From the NCBI GenBank assembly GCA_019449655.1, contig JAHQXD010000002.1, positions 2,106 to 66,105 of the forward strand: DNA of 64,000 nt, read 5' to 3'. The stretch is from Ferrigenium straubiae (GTDB taxonomy: Bacteria > Pseudomonadota > Gammaproteobacteria > Burkholderiales > Gallionellaceae). The position numbers and the translations under genes are program-made. The first letter of the stretch is position 1. Every line of letters begins with the position of its first letter. This document shows positions 1 through 8,854 of the stretch, piece after piece. The notes beneath the pieces were generated by a model that saw only the letters and a program-made list of their open reading frames with translations, was not told where the DNA came from and did not search any database.

Positions 1-359
1 GTGCTGCGTCCGGCCGTTCTGGCAAGCTCCTGTTGCTCTTGCCGCCAGCGGCGGGCAAAGGCGGTCACGCGGTCATAGGAACCGGTGAAACCCAGTTGCA
101 CCAAGTCGTGGTGCAGTTGTTTGAGGCTGCGCTTCTGCTTGCGCCCCTTGCCAGCTTCCGTCTTCAGCCATGCGGCCAGCTTGGCCGCGTAGTCGTCTAG
201 CTTGCAGGGGGTCTTGCGGTTGGGGTACTTGGGCTCAACGACCTTGTTGGCCAGGTACTTCCTGATGGTGTTGCGGGAGAGTCCGGTTCTGCGAACGATC
301 TCCCGGATCGGCATTTGATCACGCAAATGCCAACGTCTGATGCTGCTCAATATCGCCAC
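1..359 (-). CDS. istA: IS21-family transposase IstA, N-terminal part (runs off the window)
   Basis: N-terminal 119 codons of an IS21-type transposase; the rest lies left of base 1. I read a GTG start at 359 with GGAG about 8 bases upstream. The N-terminus carries a helix-turn-helix of the IS21 type (segments REIVRRTGLSRNTIRKYL and later KGRKQKRSLKQL), which binds the element's terminal repeats. The catalytic DDE domain is outside the window. The gene points away from the glycan cluster and belongs to the younger of two nested elements, whose end is near base 474. The family call is from recognised sequence pattern, not a search. Confidence 0.85.
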   Translation of the reverse strand, partial: MAILSSIRRWHLRDQMPIREIVRRTGLSRNTIRKYLANKVVEPKYPNRKTPCKLDDYAAKLAAWLKTEAGKGRKQKRSLKQLHHDLVQLGFTGSYDRVTAFARRWRQEQQELARTAGRS

Positions 360-377
360 GTTGATCACTCCTGTTGC

Positions 378-400
378 TCCCGCTCAAAAAATGAGCGGGA
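378..400. repeat. Hairpin in the istA leader
   Basis: Perfect 9-base inverted repeat TCCCGCTCA / TGAGCGGGA (378-386 and 392-400) around a 5-base A loop, about 20 bases before the istA start. It lies inside the insertion sequence and could damp istA expression or read-through from outside. The function is inferred; only the symmetry is seen. Confidence 0.5.
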
Positions 401-413
401 CAGTATCTATACG

Positions 414-474
414 TGGGTCAAATTTGGATGCATATTACTGCCCTGGATGGGTCAGTTTTGAGTGCAATTCAACA
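414..474. repeat. Terminal repeats of the younger IS21 element
   Basis: Two TGGGTCA motifs at 414 and 448, 34 bases apart, followed by the end sequence GTGCAATTCAACA finishing at 474. The same arrangement (spacing 34, same end sequence) occurs at 669-729. Multiple terminal repeats read by IstA are typical of IS21. The element edge is placed at about 474 because recognisable istB coding sequence of another copy starts directly after it. Confidence 0.7.
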
Positions 475-593
475 TGGATAGGCTTACACATCACTGCCAT
501 ATCGTGGAAACCGGCAACGATAGTTACCGCTTCAGAAACAGTTCAACTCAAGTCGGAAAGGAGGGTAAAAACAGAAAACTATCCACGACCTGA
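475..593 (+). pseudogene. istB: istB remnant (3' end only) of an older IS21 element
   Basis: Translating from 474 in the plus strand gives a peptide of about 39 residues with the segments HHCHIVETGNDSYRF and RNSSTQ, ending at a TGA at 591-593. This is the conserved C-terminus of the IS21 helper ATPase IstB. The upstream part, including the AAA+ core, is missing because the younger element is inserted at 474/475. Orientation is opposite to istA at 1-359, so the two genes come from different copies. Confidence 0.75.
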
Positions 594-616
594 AAGATCC
601 AGAGATAATTCAAGGG

Positions 617-729
617 TGGGTCAAAATTCAATGCACAACCCGGGTCAGATTTACATGCATTTCAACAGTGGGTCAAATTTGGCTGCAAACTATTGTCGGA
701 ACTGGGTCAGTTTTGGGTGCAATTCAACA
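617..729. repeat. Terminal repeats of the older IS21 element
   Basis: Motifs TGGGTCA at 617, CGGGTCA at 641, TGGGTCA at 669 and 703, then the end sequence GTGCAATTCAACA finishing at 729. It follows the istB remnant as expected for the istB-side end of an IS21 element. The outer edge at about 729/730 lies inside the reading frame of the neighbouring epimerase gene. Confidence 0.7.
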
Positions 730-1688
730 CGATACCATTCAGCTGTGGCTCGCAAACCCTGCTCCAGTGTATAAGGCGGGACCCATTCCAAATCGTGGCG
801 TATCTTATCGTCATTCAGCCGCAACGAACTTGATAATCGCTCAATCTGACCCGAGTACCCAGTCAGTTTCCCCAGTATCTTTAGCAGCTTAATAGGAAAT
901 CGAATAAGCCACGGTGTGCAACCCATCTCCCTTCCCAATTGACGTAACAAATTGGGGGTTGATATCGCCTCGCCGTCACGCACCAAATATGTTTTTCCTG
1001 CTGCGTCCGAGTGCTTTGCGCACACAAGCATAGCACTAACCAGATTTCCCACATAAATAAAATCGCGTAGATTATTTATCGAAGCAAGGGGCAGCGGCAA
1101 CCCTAAGGCTTTGATCATCAGCCCAAAGTTACCAGGTGCTCCACCGCCATAAACCAAAGGTGGGCGAATAATCACAATTTCCAAACCTGTCTCTTGCATC
1201 ACGCGATACAGTGCTTTCTCTGCCTCCCACTTCGAAATAGCATACCCGTCATGTGGTGCTGGAACATCCAACTCTGAAAATTGGTAATTTGCAGATGTTT
1301 GAGTACCATTTACCCCGATTGAACTCACAAAAACCAACCGCTTCACACCTCTTGCTGCTGCGCAACGTGCCAAATGCTCCGCCCCTGCCACATTAATACG
1401 CCAGAACTCGGCCATCACACCATCGGATATTTTCTGCATCACATGAACATGTGCCGCAAGATGAAAAACGACCTCTACACCATCCAACGCTTCCATCCAA
1501 TCTGTAGTACCTGATATCTCGCCTACCTCTACCTGAGTAAATGTTCTGTTCGTGAATACGCTATCCGGCCTGTAACAACGGACAGCAGCGATAACCCAAA
1601 CATCAGAATCAAGCAAACTCTGACACAGCGCCCGCCCGATAAAACCAGTTGCTCCGGTGACAAGAACTTTATGCAATTTTTCTGTCAT
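690..1688 (-). CDS. NAD-dependent epimerase/reductase, WbpV/QnlA-like; 3' end supplied by an IS
   Basis: Extended short-chain dehydrogenase with the nucleotide-binding motif TGATGFIGRAL at the N-terminus and the catalytic motif YAISK. The segments HLAAHVHVM and IIRPPLVYGGGAPGNF are typical of the WbpV/QnlA group, which reduces UDP-4-keto-6-deoxy-N-acetylhexosamine to UDP-QuiNAc or UDP-FucNAc, the sugar that often starts an O-unit. I chose ATG 1688 by family alignment; ATG 1700 is also possible and neither has a strong ribosome site. It overlaps the upstream glycosyltransferase. The last 12 residues and the TAG stop come from the terminal repeat of the IS ending at 729, so the native C-terminus is replaced; the remaining length is near that of the family. 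Confidence 0.75.
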   Translation of the reverse strand: MTEKLHKVLVTGATGFIGRALCQSLLDSDVWVIAAVRCYRPDSVFTNRTFTQVEVGEISGTTDWMEALDGVEVVFHLAAHVHVMQKISDGVMAEFWRINVAGAEHLARCAAARGVKRLVFVSSIGVNGTQTSANYQFSELDVPAPHDGYAISKWEAEKALYRVMQETGLEIVIIRPPLVYGGGAPGNFGLMIKALGLPLPLASINNLRDFIYVGNLVSAMLVCAKHSDAAGKTYLVRDGEAISTPNLLRQLGREMGCTPWLIRFPIKLLKILGKLTGYSGQIERLSSSLRLNDDKIRHDLEWVPPYTLEQGLRATAEWYRVELHPKLTQFRQ

Positions 1689-2859
1689 TACGATGTACAT
1701 CCGAAAACAAACGACGGTACTCCAATATAACTCCCTCGTTTATTTTTTTTGCATCAAATAACTGTTCGACCCGACATCTGGCAGCATTGCCCATGGCCCT
1801 GCAGCGCAGCAAATCCTTGAGTAAAGAAGATAACGCCTGTCCGAGCGCGGTTGAATCCCGTGGTGGCACCAGAATCCCTGTCTCTTCATTTACCACAGCA
1901 TCGGATAAACCATATATATCTGTACCAACAGTAGGTATACCCATCGCTGCCGCCTCGATCACTACAGTTCCAAACCCCTCGCGGTAACTAGGCAAACACA
2001 GAATATCCGCAATAGCCATATACACCTCTGGCTGGCCGGTATATCCGACCAGATGGGTATCAGGAAGGGCATCAATATCAGTACGCGTAATCTCCCCCCC
2101 CCCTCGTTCAGTATCAAAGGGGCCGACAAACACCAAATGCGCGCTACTACCCGTTTTTTTGATTTCCTGAAATGCAGCCAGCAACTCGCTCACACCTTTG
2201 TCTGCCGTAATGCGCCCCACGAACAATAGCACTGGCGCATCCAAGGGGATACCTAAGTTTCGTCTGACTTGAATACGATCCTGATCGGTGAATCTACCTG
2301 CATTAAAGCGCACAAGATCGACTCCAGCAATTGAACCCGCACCAATAACACTTACCCACTCCGGCAGCACGACATGCCGATCAACAAGAAATTGTCGCTG
2401 GCTTTGACTATCCGCATAGCAATGAGTGTTCAACCGAGCAACAAGGCTATCACTCAAGTGAGCCAGTACTCGCATAGGCCCTTGCAGATTTACCCAAGGC
2501 TGGCCGGTGAACGTATGCAATCGAACAGGCACGCCGGCGAGTATGCCAGCAATTGCCGTCAGCAAGCCCGCCTTGGGATTTGTTGAATGAACAATGTCAA
2601 AGTGCTCTCGCCTGAATAGCCTAAACAGCATCCAAAGCGCCCGGATGTCCTTGATAACGGAAATCGATCGTGCGATTTCAATGGTAATGATGCGGGGAGG
2701 TGATGCACCCAATCTTAGCTTTTCCAACTCAGGTCCATCACTGGATATCACTGTAACTTCGATACCACTGCATACAATTGCATCCAACTGTGCAGGAAGC
2801 TGGGAAGCCACAAAGTATGGCGAGGCAGAAACACGGGCTAGCTTCATCTTTGTTGGCAT
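1669..2859 (-). CDS. Glycosyltransferase family 4
   Basis: 396-residue GT-B enzyme. The N-terminal half has the acceptor-side fold start and the segment STNPKAGLL; the C-terminal half has LLFVGRITADKGV and the nucleotide-sugar binding region PSYREGFGTVVIEAAAMG with the conserved E-x7-E pair. It is expected to act on the cytoplasmic face, adding a hexose or N-acetylhexosamine to a lipid-linked unit. Its place directly before the WbpV-like reductase resembles O-antigen loci where such a transferase uses UDP-activated amino sugars. The exact donor cannot be read. An alternative start is ATG 2847. Confidence 0.8.
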   Translation of the reverse strand: MPTKMKLARVSASPYFVASQLPAQLDAIVCSGIEVTVISSDGPELEKLRLGASPPRIITIEIARSISVIKDIRALWMLFRLFRREHFDIVHSTNPKAGLLTAIAGILAGVPVRLHTFTGQPWVNLQGPMRVLAHLSDSLVARLNTHCYADSQSQRQFLVDRHVVLPEWVSVIGAGSIAGVDLVRFNAGRFTDQDRIQVRRNLGIPLDAPVLLFVGRITADKGVSELLAAFQEIKKTGSSAHLVFVGPFDTERGGGEITRTDIDALPDTHLVGYTGQPEVYMAIADILCLPSYREGFGTVVIEAAAMGIPTVGTDIYGLSDAVVNEETGILVPPRDSTALGQALSSLLKDLLRCRAMGNAARCRVEQLFDAKKINEGVILEYRRLFSDVHRNDRKIA

Positions 2860-2922
2860 ATTCTCAAAATCATTTGTTTTCGATAGCTTATCGCCACGAT
2901 GCTCCGCTTATTGGCGATATGA

Positions 2923-4539
2923 TCACTTATTACCTCCTCTAATAGCAAAAGGGTGCGAACGCTTCATGCCATCAAGTGCCCAAAGTATCAGCAGAACCAA
3001 AATCAATGAGAACAAAGATCTCTGCAGCCCAACCAGCCAATCATCTAACCCCATAGCAGAATAAAACGAAAATATATTCAGCAGAATCCACGCTGAAAAA
3101 TAGGGCACCAACCCACCTTTGAACTTTTTGGATATGGCCATATACATCGACAGCAGAATAAAACCGGCCACGAACAAAGCAAACAATCCCATGCCCCATC
3201 CAAACATGCAGTACGCTACCCCCCATGAGGTCCATATGAAACTTTCGTAATACCCTGCTTTCAATAATTCAGCATCCCGTAATTTATAAACAAAAGGCCA
3301 TAGAAGTGCGGTATTAAACGGCGCATCAGCAAAAACCACCCCGGGGAGAATTATGTTCGTTGCGCTTTTCAATGCATAAGGCAAGTTAATATTTCGTAAC
3401 GCCATCTCCGGATCTGCCCCCAATACAACGGTCATGACTGCCGTATCAAAACCTGCTCCTAGCCGACTCAATATCGACCCTCCTATAGCACTTCCGGCAG
3501 AGCCTTGTTCACCAGCCGTTTCCGGCGGCTTAGTCAATGGCTTAGTCAATGGCTTAGTCAATGGCTTAGTCAATGGCTTAGTCAATGGGCGATTTTCCGT
3601 TACAAAACCGTCGCGCTCGGCAAGCATAGCCGTTCTAGCTGCTGTAGCAATAGGAAAAGAAACTACACTTAATGCCGCAATAGTGAGAAAAAAAACAAAA
3701 TAATTTCGTAGCCGTTCGCGAAAATTCCCGTAGAGAACGAGCATCGCTATCAACACCAATTGAAAAATTGCGACTCCCCCAGAACGTGAGCCAAGCATGA
3801 CCATTACTATCATGAAAGCGGCAGCAAACAAAAGGATGGGCATATTGGTTTTACTACCACGCCCTCTTGCAGCCAGCATTGAGATCATAACAATTAAAAA
3901 TGCATGCATACTGACAAACAGAACCGTAACCACTCCTACAAACTTATGCTCGACACCATAATACATTTTCGATAGCACACTATTGCCAAGCCATAACGCT
4001 ATGTAGAGCTGAACCACGCAAACAACAGTAAAGGCGAGGGCCAAATGGCTAGCTGGGTAAGTTTTTGTTGCAACGCCAACAACGCTCCATTTATTCAAGT
4101 GTTTTTTGAGGGCCATATATGCCAAAAAGAAGCCTGCGCAAAGTGCTGCAGTGCCCAGCACAATATAGACATACCCCAAATTTATCTGTTGCACTGTCAA
4201 GAATACGGTTAGCGGAAAACGCACTCTATCCGGGAAAAACAAGAATGAAAGAACACGTGGGAAAATGAAAATCAGAAAAAACACCACCAACAACGCATAC
4301 GCAGGAAACAAGACCTCCTCACTCTTGAGCAACACGGATAGTAACAGTCCACAAGCAGTCAGCGTGACCAGAAGGGTTGTCATGTCATATAGTGCTCGCG
4401 GCCCGAGCAATACATAACCGACGATACTAATAATGGCAACCGTGCCCAGCGCCGCCATTAACACCGATTTAAATGCAAACTCCTCATCCAAAACCCCAAG
4501 GTTCATTTTACCGAACTGAATCCTCAAAAAGTTCATCAT
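2923..4539 (-). CDS. Wzy-like O-antigen/exopolysaccharide polymerase
   Basis: 538-residue protein with about twelve hydrophobic segments and one large non-membrane loop near residues 310-350, the usual design of Wzy-type polymerases, which join undecaprenol-linked repeat units in the periplasm. Sequence identity among Wzy proteins is very low, so the call rests on topology and on being surrounded by glycosyltransferase genes. The large loop carries a five-copy PLTK peptide repeat (3529-3588). It could also be an O-antigen ligase. It stands 9 bases downstream of the GT2 gene and is part of the same minus-strand series. Confidence 0.6.
   Translation of the reverse strand: MMNFLRIQFGKMNLGVLDEEFAFKSVLMAALGTVAIISIVGYVLLGPRALYDMTTLLVTLTACGLLLSVLLKSEEVLFPAYALLVVFFLIFIFPRVLSFLFFPDRVRFPLTVFLTVQQINLGYVYIVLGTAALCAGFFLAYMALKKHLNKWSVVGVATKTYPASHLALAFTVVCVVQLYIALWLGNSVLSKMYYGVEHKFVGVVTVLFVSMHAFLIVMISMLAARGRGSKTNMPILLFAAAFMIVMVMLGSRSGGVAIFQLVLIAMLVLYGNFRERLRNYFVFFLTIAALSVVSFPIATAARTAMLAERDGFVTENRPLTKPLTKPLTKPLTKPLTKPPETAGEQGSAGSAIGGSILSRLGAGFDTAVMTVVLGADPEMALRNINLPYALKSATNIILPGVVFADAPFNTALLWPFVYKLRDAELLKAGYYESFIWTSWGVAYCMFGWGMGLFALFVAGFILLSMYMAISKKFKGGLVPYFSAWILLNIFSFYSAMGLDDWLVGLQRSLFSLILVLLILWALDGMKRSHPFAIRGGNK
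3529..3588. repeat. Five-copy 12-base tandem repeat inside the polymerase gene
   Basis: CTTAGTCAATGG repeated five times without error. Read on the minus strand it encodes PLTK five times. Because the unit is a multiple of three, copy-number changes keep the frame. Confidence 0.95.
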
Positions 4540-4548
4540 CCTTTTTTG

Positions 4549-5499
4549 TCACCCCCTTATTCGCTTCACATATCCATCTAGGCTAGCATGCAACTTGGAA
4601 GCATCTATTACAAGAGCAACAATGGGAGCCCATAGCAATGAAGATGTCTGCCCATCCCACCATTTTCTTTGCTTGCTACGCCGAACTGGATCAACCATAC
4701 CGCGCAAAACCACATAAACCAATACACTCCAGGCCGCTATCTGCAGCGATATGGACAGCATAATCAGCCATCCAACAACAACAACCAGTTGCAATAAATC
4801 GTACTTGACGCCGATTCCCGCTTTGATGACATGGCTCTTGTACAGATACCACTTTCTGGCAATGGCAGGGATTGAATCTGGGAAAACGCGGTAATGAACC
4901 CGCGCCTGTAAACACACCACCTTGGGGCCAGACCAGGATTCCAGCAAGGCCATCCACTTGACGTCCTCGGCCGCACGAAGCTGTTCCTCGAACATCCCCG
5001 TTTTTAGAAAGGCGCTGCGTTGGAAGAGAGACGCAGGCAATACGGGGTGTTCGCTCCCCAGTCCATAACTGAGCGCACAGGCTGCCTTGGCGATCGCACC
5101 CTCTGCGAAGAAATCGCACAAGCCAAAAACGGCTGGCGCGCCCGTTTGGCCTGCACAAGCCAACAGCCGTTCCAGCCAGTCGGGCTCCGGGTAGATGCCA
5201 CAATCGATGAAGGCGATCCACTCGCAGGTGGTGATACCAACCCCAATGTTGCGGTTGTGCCCTGGATATCCGCCTGGATTCACTTCGACCCGACAAGCGC
5301 CATCCGGCCAACCCTGCTCCTGCCACCAGGCGGAGATGACGCTCAGGCTGGCATCGGTCGAACCGGCGTCGACAAAGACGATCTCATCCGGGAGCCGGGT
5401 CTGGCCCTGTATTGCGCTCAGCAACGGCGGCAAGGTGGCCGCCTCGTTCAGTATCGGGATGACGAGCGCGACGCGTTCACCTGACTGCGGCTCACTCAT
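4549..5499 (-). CDS. Glycosyltransferase family 2 with C-terminal membrane segments
   Basis: 316 residues. The GT-A fold starts with ALVIPILNEAATLPPLL and VDAGSTD; the metal-binding acidic motif appears as IDCG rather than the usual DxD. Later EEQLRAAEDVKW matches the acceptor-site ED motif of GT2 enzymes. Two or three hydrophobic helices near residues 235-290 suggest membrane attachment. The start at 5499 overlaps the stop of the upstream gene by ATGA, indicating coupled translation. The donor sugar is unknown. Confidence 0.8.
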   Translation of the reverse strand: MSEPQSGERVALVIPILNEAATLPPLLSAIQGQTRLPDEIVFVDAGSTDASLSVISAWWQEQGWPDGACRVEVNPGGYPGHNRNIGVGITTCEWIAFIDCGIYPEPDWLERLLACAGQTGAPAVFGLCDFFAEGAIAKAACALSYGLGSEHPVLPASLFQRSAFLKTGMFEEQLRAAEDVKWMALLESWSGPKVVCLQARVHYRVFPDSIPAIARKWYLYKSHVIKAGIGVKYDLLQLVVVVGWLIMLSISLQIAAWSVLVYVVLRGMVDPVRRSKQRKWWDGQTSSLLWAPIVALVIDASKLHASLDGYVKRIRG

Positions 5500-6131
5500 T
5501 GCTTGCCCTCATGACTCAAAAAAGCACCTCCCAGCAGGTAGTACGCTATTTTTGCGCTCTCCAGCAGAACATTGCGCGCAGCCCCCTGGTCGTTCCACCA
5601 TTGCTCCGGGAACTTCTCATAGACGTTGCCGACGACGTGCAATTCCGCAGGCACATCGCCCAATATCTTGCGAAAGATCATGCCTGTGCGGCGTACATGG
5701 TATGGCGAAGTAACGACCATTATCCGCAGCGATTTGCCTGAGATCTCGTCGCGCACGGCCAGCGCCTCTTCGAAAGTGCTGCGCGCACCCGTCCCGATGA
5801 CACGAATATGCTCAAGCGGGACACCCTTGCGCTGCAATACCTGGATATTGATGTCTTCCTCTGCGGGCAAATTCATCCCCAGATCATCCAGCATGCGCTG
5901 CCCAGCCTCCCGCTCCGGACTGCTCACCAGAACCAGCGGAGCAAAGTTCTGACGATACAGGTCCGCAGCATAGAAAGCGCGCTCCACCGAACCGGCCAGC
6001 ACCACGATGACATCGGACTTTGCGGGCGCTTCCGGATCCCGCAACCATGCCGCCGCGCCCGCCAAGAAACTCACCACTAGCGCGAGCAGCAGCAGATGGA
6101 TGGCCGCAATAACGAGCAGGCAACGCTTCAT
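5496..6131 (-). CDS. YdcF/SanA family (DUF218) membrane-anchored protein
   Basis: 211 residues with one N-terminal membrane helix and then a DUF218 domain (segments SDVIVVLAGSVERA, VIGTGARSTFEEA and VTSPYHVRRTGMIF). Members such as E. coli ElyC and SanA act in envelope and lipid-carrier metabolism, but their chemistry is unsettled. I chose ATG 6131 rather than the longer open frame to 6293 because it overlaps the preceding stop as ATGA and places the membrane helix at the N-terminus. Members are frequent in exopolysaccharide loci. Confidence 0.75.
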   Translation of the reverse strand: MKRCLLVIAAIHLLLLALVVSFLAGAAAWLRDPEAPAKSDVIVVLAGSVERAFYAADLYRQNFAPLVLVSSPEREAGQRMLDDLGMNLPAEEDINIQVLQRKGVPLEHIRVIGTGARSTFEEALAVRDEISGKSLRIMVVTSPYHVRRTGMIFRKILGDVPAELHVVGNVYEKFPEQWWNDQGAARNVLLESAKIAYYLLGGAFLSHEGKQ

Positions 6132-6916
6132 GGCACTCTCATACCCACAGGTTGTGGCTGCAGTCGACCATACCAATCCCAGCAACCAGCCAGTTTCCTC
6201 CTGAGGGAACGTTCGCCGTCCTGAGCGAATATCGTGGTGCGCGCCAGCAGCAAGGGATCGCAAGTTGAACGGTTGATGCCGATATGACTGCATCCTGCAT
6301 GATCGTATCCGGCAGCCTCGACCGCATCGCGTACGCGCCGATCTACCGAACCATGGGGATAGGACATCGTCGTCACCGCACGCCCCGTCAGATCCTCCAG
6401 ATAGGCCCTGCTATCAGCCAGTTCTCTGGCGAGAGAATGATCATCGCAGCCTGCGAGCGGCACGTGCGTATCCCCATGGGCACCGATAGTCGCACCCGGC
6501 AGCGCTGCCAGTTCGCGGACTTCCTCCGGTGACAGGAAGTCCGGATGCCGGTCTCGTACGAATCGAGTCGCCACAAATACCGCGAACGGCATGCCGCGCG
6601 CCAGCAGAATGGGCGCCGCAACCCGCAAATTATCCCGGTAGCCGTCATCAAAGGTGATGGCCACTTTCGCACTGTCCGCCTCACAGGCGGCCTGGGTGAC
6701 AGGGGACACGGTGAGCCCGGCGGTCTGGTTCAATATCTCCATATGCCGTGCGAAACGTTCGGCAGTGATGTTGTAATAGCCGAGATGGTCATTGTCAGCC
6801 CGACCGCCCACTGCGTGGTACATCAATATGCGCAGGCCATTCTGGGGCACGCGGCAAGCCCCGCTCAATGCGACCAACTCGGTGAGGAATCGATGACCGA
6901 ACTGAGCCAGGCTCAA
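6128..6916 (-). CDS. Polysaccharide deacetylase (NodB domain, CE4)
   Basis: 262 residues with the CE4 metal motif TFDDGY and the second motif HGDTH, which bind the catalytic metal of N- or O-deacetylases. The enzyme would remove acetyl groups from amino sugars of the glycan or of a lipid-linked precursor. No clear signal peptide is seen, so the site of action is open. Start and stop both lie in ATGA overlaps with neighbours, placing it in one transcript with the FemAB-like and DUF218 genes. Deacetylases of this length are common in EPS loci of betaproteobacteria. Confidence 0.85.
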   Translation of the reverse strand: MSLAQFGHRFLTELVALSGACRVPQNGLRILMYHAVGGRADNDHLGYYNITAERFARHMEILNQTAGLTVSPVTQAACEADSAKVAITFDDGYRDNLRVAAPILLARGMPFAVFVATRFVRDRHPDFLSPEEVRELAALPGATIGAHGDTHVPLAGCDDHSLARELADSRAYLEDLTGRAVTTMSYPHGSVDRRVRDAVEAAGYDHAGCSHIGINRSTCDPLLLARTTIFAQDGERSLRRKLAGCWDWYGRLQPQPVGMRVP

Positions 6917-7941
6917 ACCCGCCCCCCGCGCTTCCGTATTGCGAAATTAAGCGCCGATTGGATCAATCTGGAACTCGCGGATTCCCATTCGCCGACATAT
7001 TCGGTTATTTGACCGCCGAAGCCGCATTTGAAATGATTCACGCCACTCGCAGATTTATTGACCGGGTCGATTCCGCCAAAATCAAAACAGGATATCCCAC
7101 GCTCGCGCAATCGCTGAATCAATTGTTCGACCATCGCATAGGCCGCGCTGACATCCCGTCCTTTCTCGCCTGTCGATGCCACCATATAGAACGCCTTCTT
7201 TCCAAAGAGCAGAACCAGGCAAGAAGTCAGCGGTGTCTCGTTCAAGCACCCATTGACTATCAGGACATGGTCGCCCAATGCGTTCCTCATACGCTCAAGC
7301 TCTTCATAACTCGTCGCAATCGATCCAAGTTGTTTGGCCTGAACCATCTCGCGATGGAGCGCCGCCAGCTCACGCAATTGCTGGTCGCCATTACCGACCG
7401 ACCAGCTGATACCGGCTTCGGCAGCCTTCTTCGTATAGTAACGATGCTTGGACGTCATCTGCTTCCGGAATGCCGCCTCATCCAGCGAACCCAGATCCAT
7501 CCGGATACTGAAACCGCTGTTGAGCCTAGCGGCCGGCCTGTGACATACCTTGCTGATATCGTAGACCAGCGCTGAATCATGGGGCGAATGGCTCTGAAAA
7601 CGGATCAGTGCGCGCGGATGGCTTTTATCCAGCACCTCCAGCAACTCCCGCAACAACTCGCTCGCCTGGATCTGACTCTTGCTTGGGAAGACCAACGCCG
7701 GACCGCCAGCAGCCCATAACAACCCGATACCCAACGGCAATCTCTTCAGGAGGAACTGGGCCATTCCCTGAACGCGCCCATCCTTATCCCGACACCAGTA
7801 GCGCAGGGGCTCCCATCCCGCAGCTCTCTTATATTCCCCCCAGCCATGGGACTGAAAAACCGTATGGTCATCGGCCAGTGCCAGATTCTCATCCCACTGC
7901 GCCGCCGCAACTATCTCAGAACAACATTCCCAACCAGACAT
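6913..7941 (-). CDS. FemAB-like GNAT acyltransferase
   Basis: 342 residues of the double-GNAT FemAB/BioF2-like type: N-terminal segment DDHTVFQSHGWGEYKRAAGW, central KQMTSKHRYYTKKAAEAGIS, and C-terminal YAMVEQLIQRLRERG followed by DFGGIDP and NHFKCGFGG. Family members transfer an aminoacyl or acyl group from tRNA or CoA to an amine. Related proteins accompany EPS/exosortase loci, where their substrate is unproven. It is coupled to the deacetylase gene by ATGA, so deacetylation followed by re-acylation of the same sugar is a reasonable inference. Confidence 0.75.
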   Translation of the reverse strand: MSGWECCSEIVAAAQWDENLALADDHTVFQSHGWGEYKRAAGWEPLRYWCRDKDGRVQGMAQFLLKRLPLGIGLLWAAGGPALVFPSKSQIQASELLRELLEVLDKSHPRALIRFQSHSPHDSALVYDISKVCHRPAARLNSGFSIRMDLGSLDEAAFRKQMTSKHRYYTKKAAEAGISWSVGNGDQQLRELAALHREMVQAKQLGSIATSYEELERMRNALGDHVLIVNGCLNETPLTSCLVLLFGKKAFYMVASTGEKGRDVSAAYAMVEQLIQRLRERGISCFDFGGIDPVNKSASGVNHFKCGFGGQITEYVGEWESASSRLIQSALNFAIRKRGGRV

Positions 7942-7984
7942 ATAAATGAACCATCAAGATACTAAAGTTGAATTATCAGCCGTA

Positions 7985-8773
7985 TCACCTGACCATGATG
8001 TAGACATATCGCTGTTTTTTCCCCAAGGCAAAACTTATCATCCCCTGCATCATGACCAAGAATCCATTAAGCGACTGTTTATAACAAACTTTGCCGAGAC
8101 GCCTAAAAATAGCATCGTGTATGAGCACTCGTCTCTCGACAACCGAATAACCCTCATTCAACAATCGACTTCTAGCCGCAATCCAATTGGTACAAATACC
8201 TTTGCTCAAGCACACCATTGAAAGAACGACCGCTCCTCCAGGTTTTAGTTTGGACAGATAACCCTTGAGGCAATTGATCTGAAAATCGAGGTCATTCGTT
8301 CTCGTAAAGGGATAGAACTCTCGCCCATGAATCACATCTATCGAATCACCCGTGATATTGGACAACTCATCTGCAGGCTGGCATAGAAAGTAACATTTCG
8401 GGTAGTCCCTGCGCGCGACGTCGACCCCGGTTTCTGAAATATCAATCCCTGTTACTTTTTCCACACCAGAGACGTTCCGAATATGTTCAGGGATGATCCC
8501 AATTGCGCAACCCAGATCCATGACGTTCCCTCGGAATCCCACCCCCAACATTCCCATGAGCGCATTAACGTTTGTGACGTACTCGGATGCCAGAACATCT
8601 TCGGATACTGCATGGTGCTTGATTAGATCCCGGTTGGCACCTGTCTTATATGCGTAGTATGCCGAATAATCGTTTTCGGAACTCAATTCTCCAGCCTGTG
8701 CACGCTTTATAGCCTCTTCCTCGGTTTTTTTGAGCTCCTCTGGCCTTGCCCAAGCCGCATCTTCCATAGTCAT
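7985..8773 (-). CDS. Class I SAM-dependent methyltransferase
   Basis: 262 residues. Motif I is VMDLGCAIG, followed by the acidic residue of motif II in VTGIDIS, and LKPGGAVVLSM corresponds to the post-motif strand. I chose ATG 8773 because GGGAGAG lies about 6 bases upstream; a longer open frame reaches 8809. The substrate is unknown, but in this setting O- or N-methylation of a sugar is likely. Confidence 0.75.
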   Translation of the reverse strand: MTMEDAAWARPEELKKTEEEAIKRAQAGELSSENDYSAYYAYKTGANRDLIKHHAVSEDVLASEYVTNVNALMGMLGVGFRGNVMDLGCAIGIIPEHIRNVSGVEKVTGIDISETGVDVARRDYPKCYFLCQPADELSNITGDSIDVIHGREFYPFTRTNDLDFQINCLKGYLSKLKPGGAVVLSMVCLSKGICTNWIAARSRLLNEGYSVVERRVLIHDAIFRRLGKVCYKQSLNGFLVMMQGMISFALGKKQRYVYIMVR

Positions 8774-8854
8774 ATTACTCTCCCTCATTGTCAGAATCCC
8801 GGTTGCCAAGTCCGAACCCTCGGCGAGGGCGTAATTATCTGGGGTATCCTAGAA

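Noticed and set aside
340-774. Plus-strand open frame of 144 codons across the IS ends
   Set aside because: It runs through terminal repeats and the istB remnant in part out of frame; not a gene.
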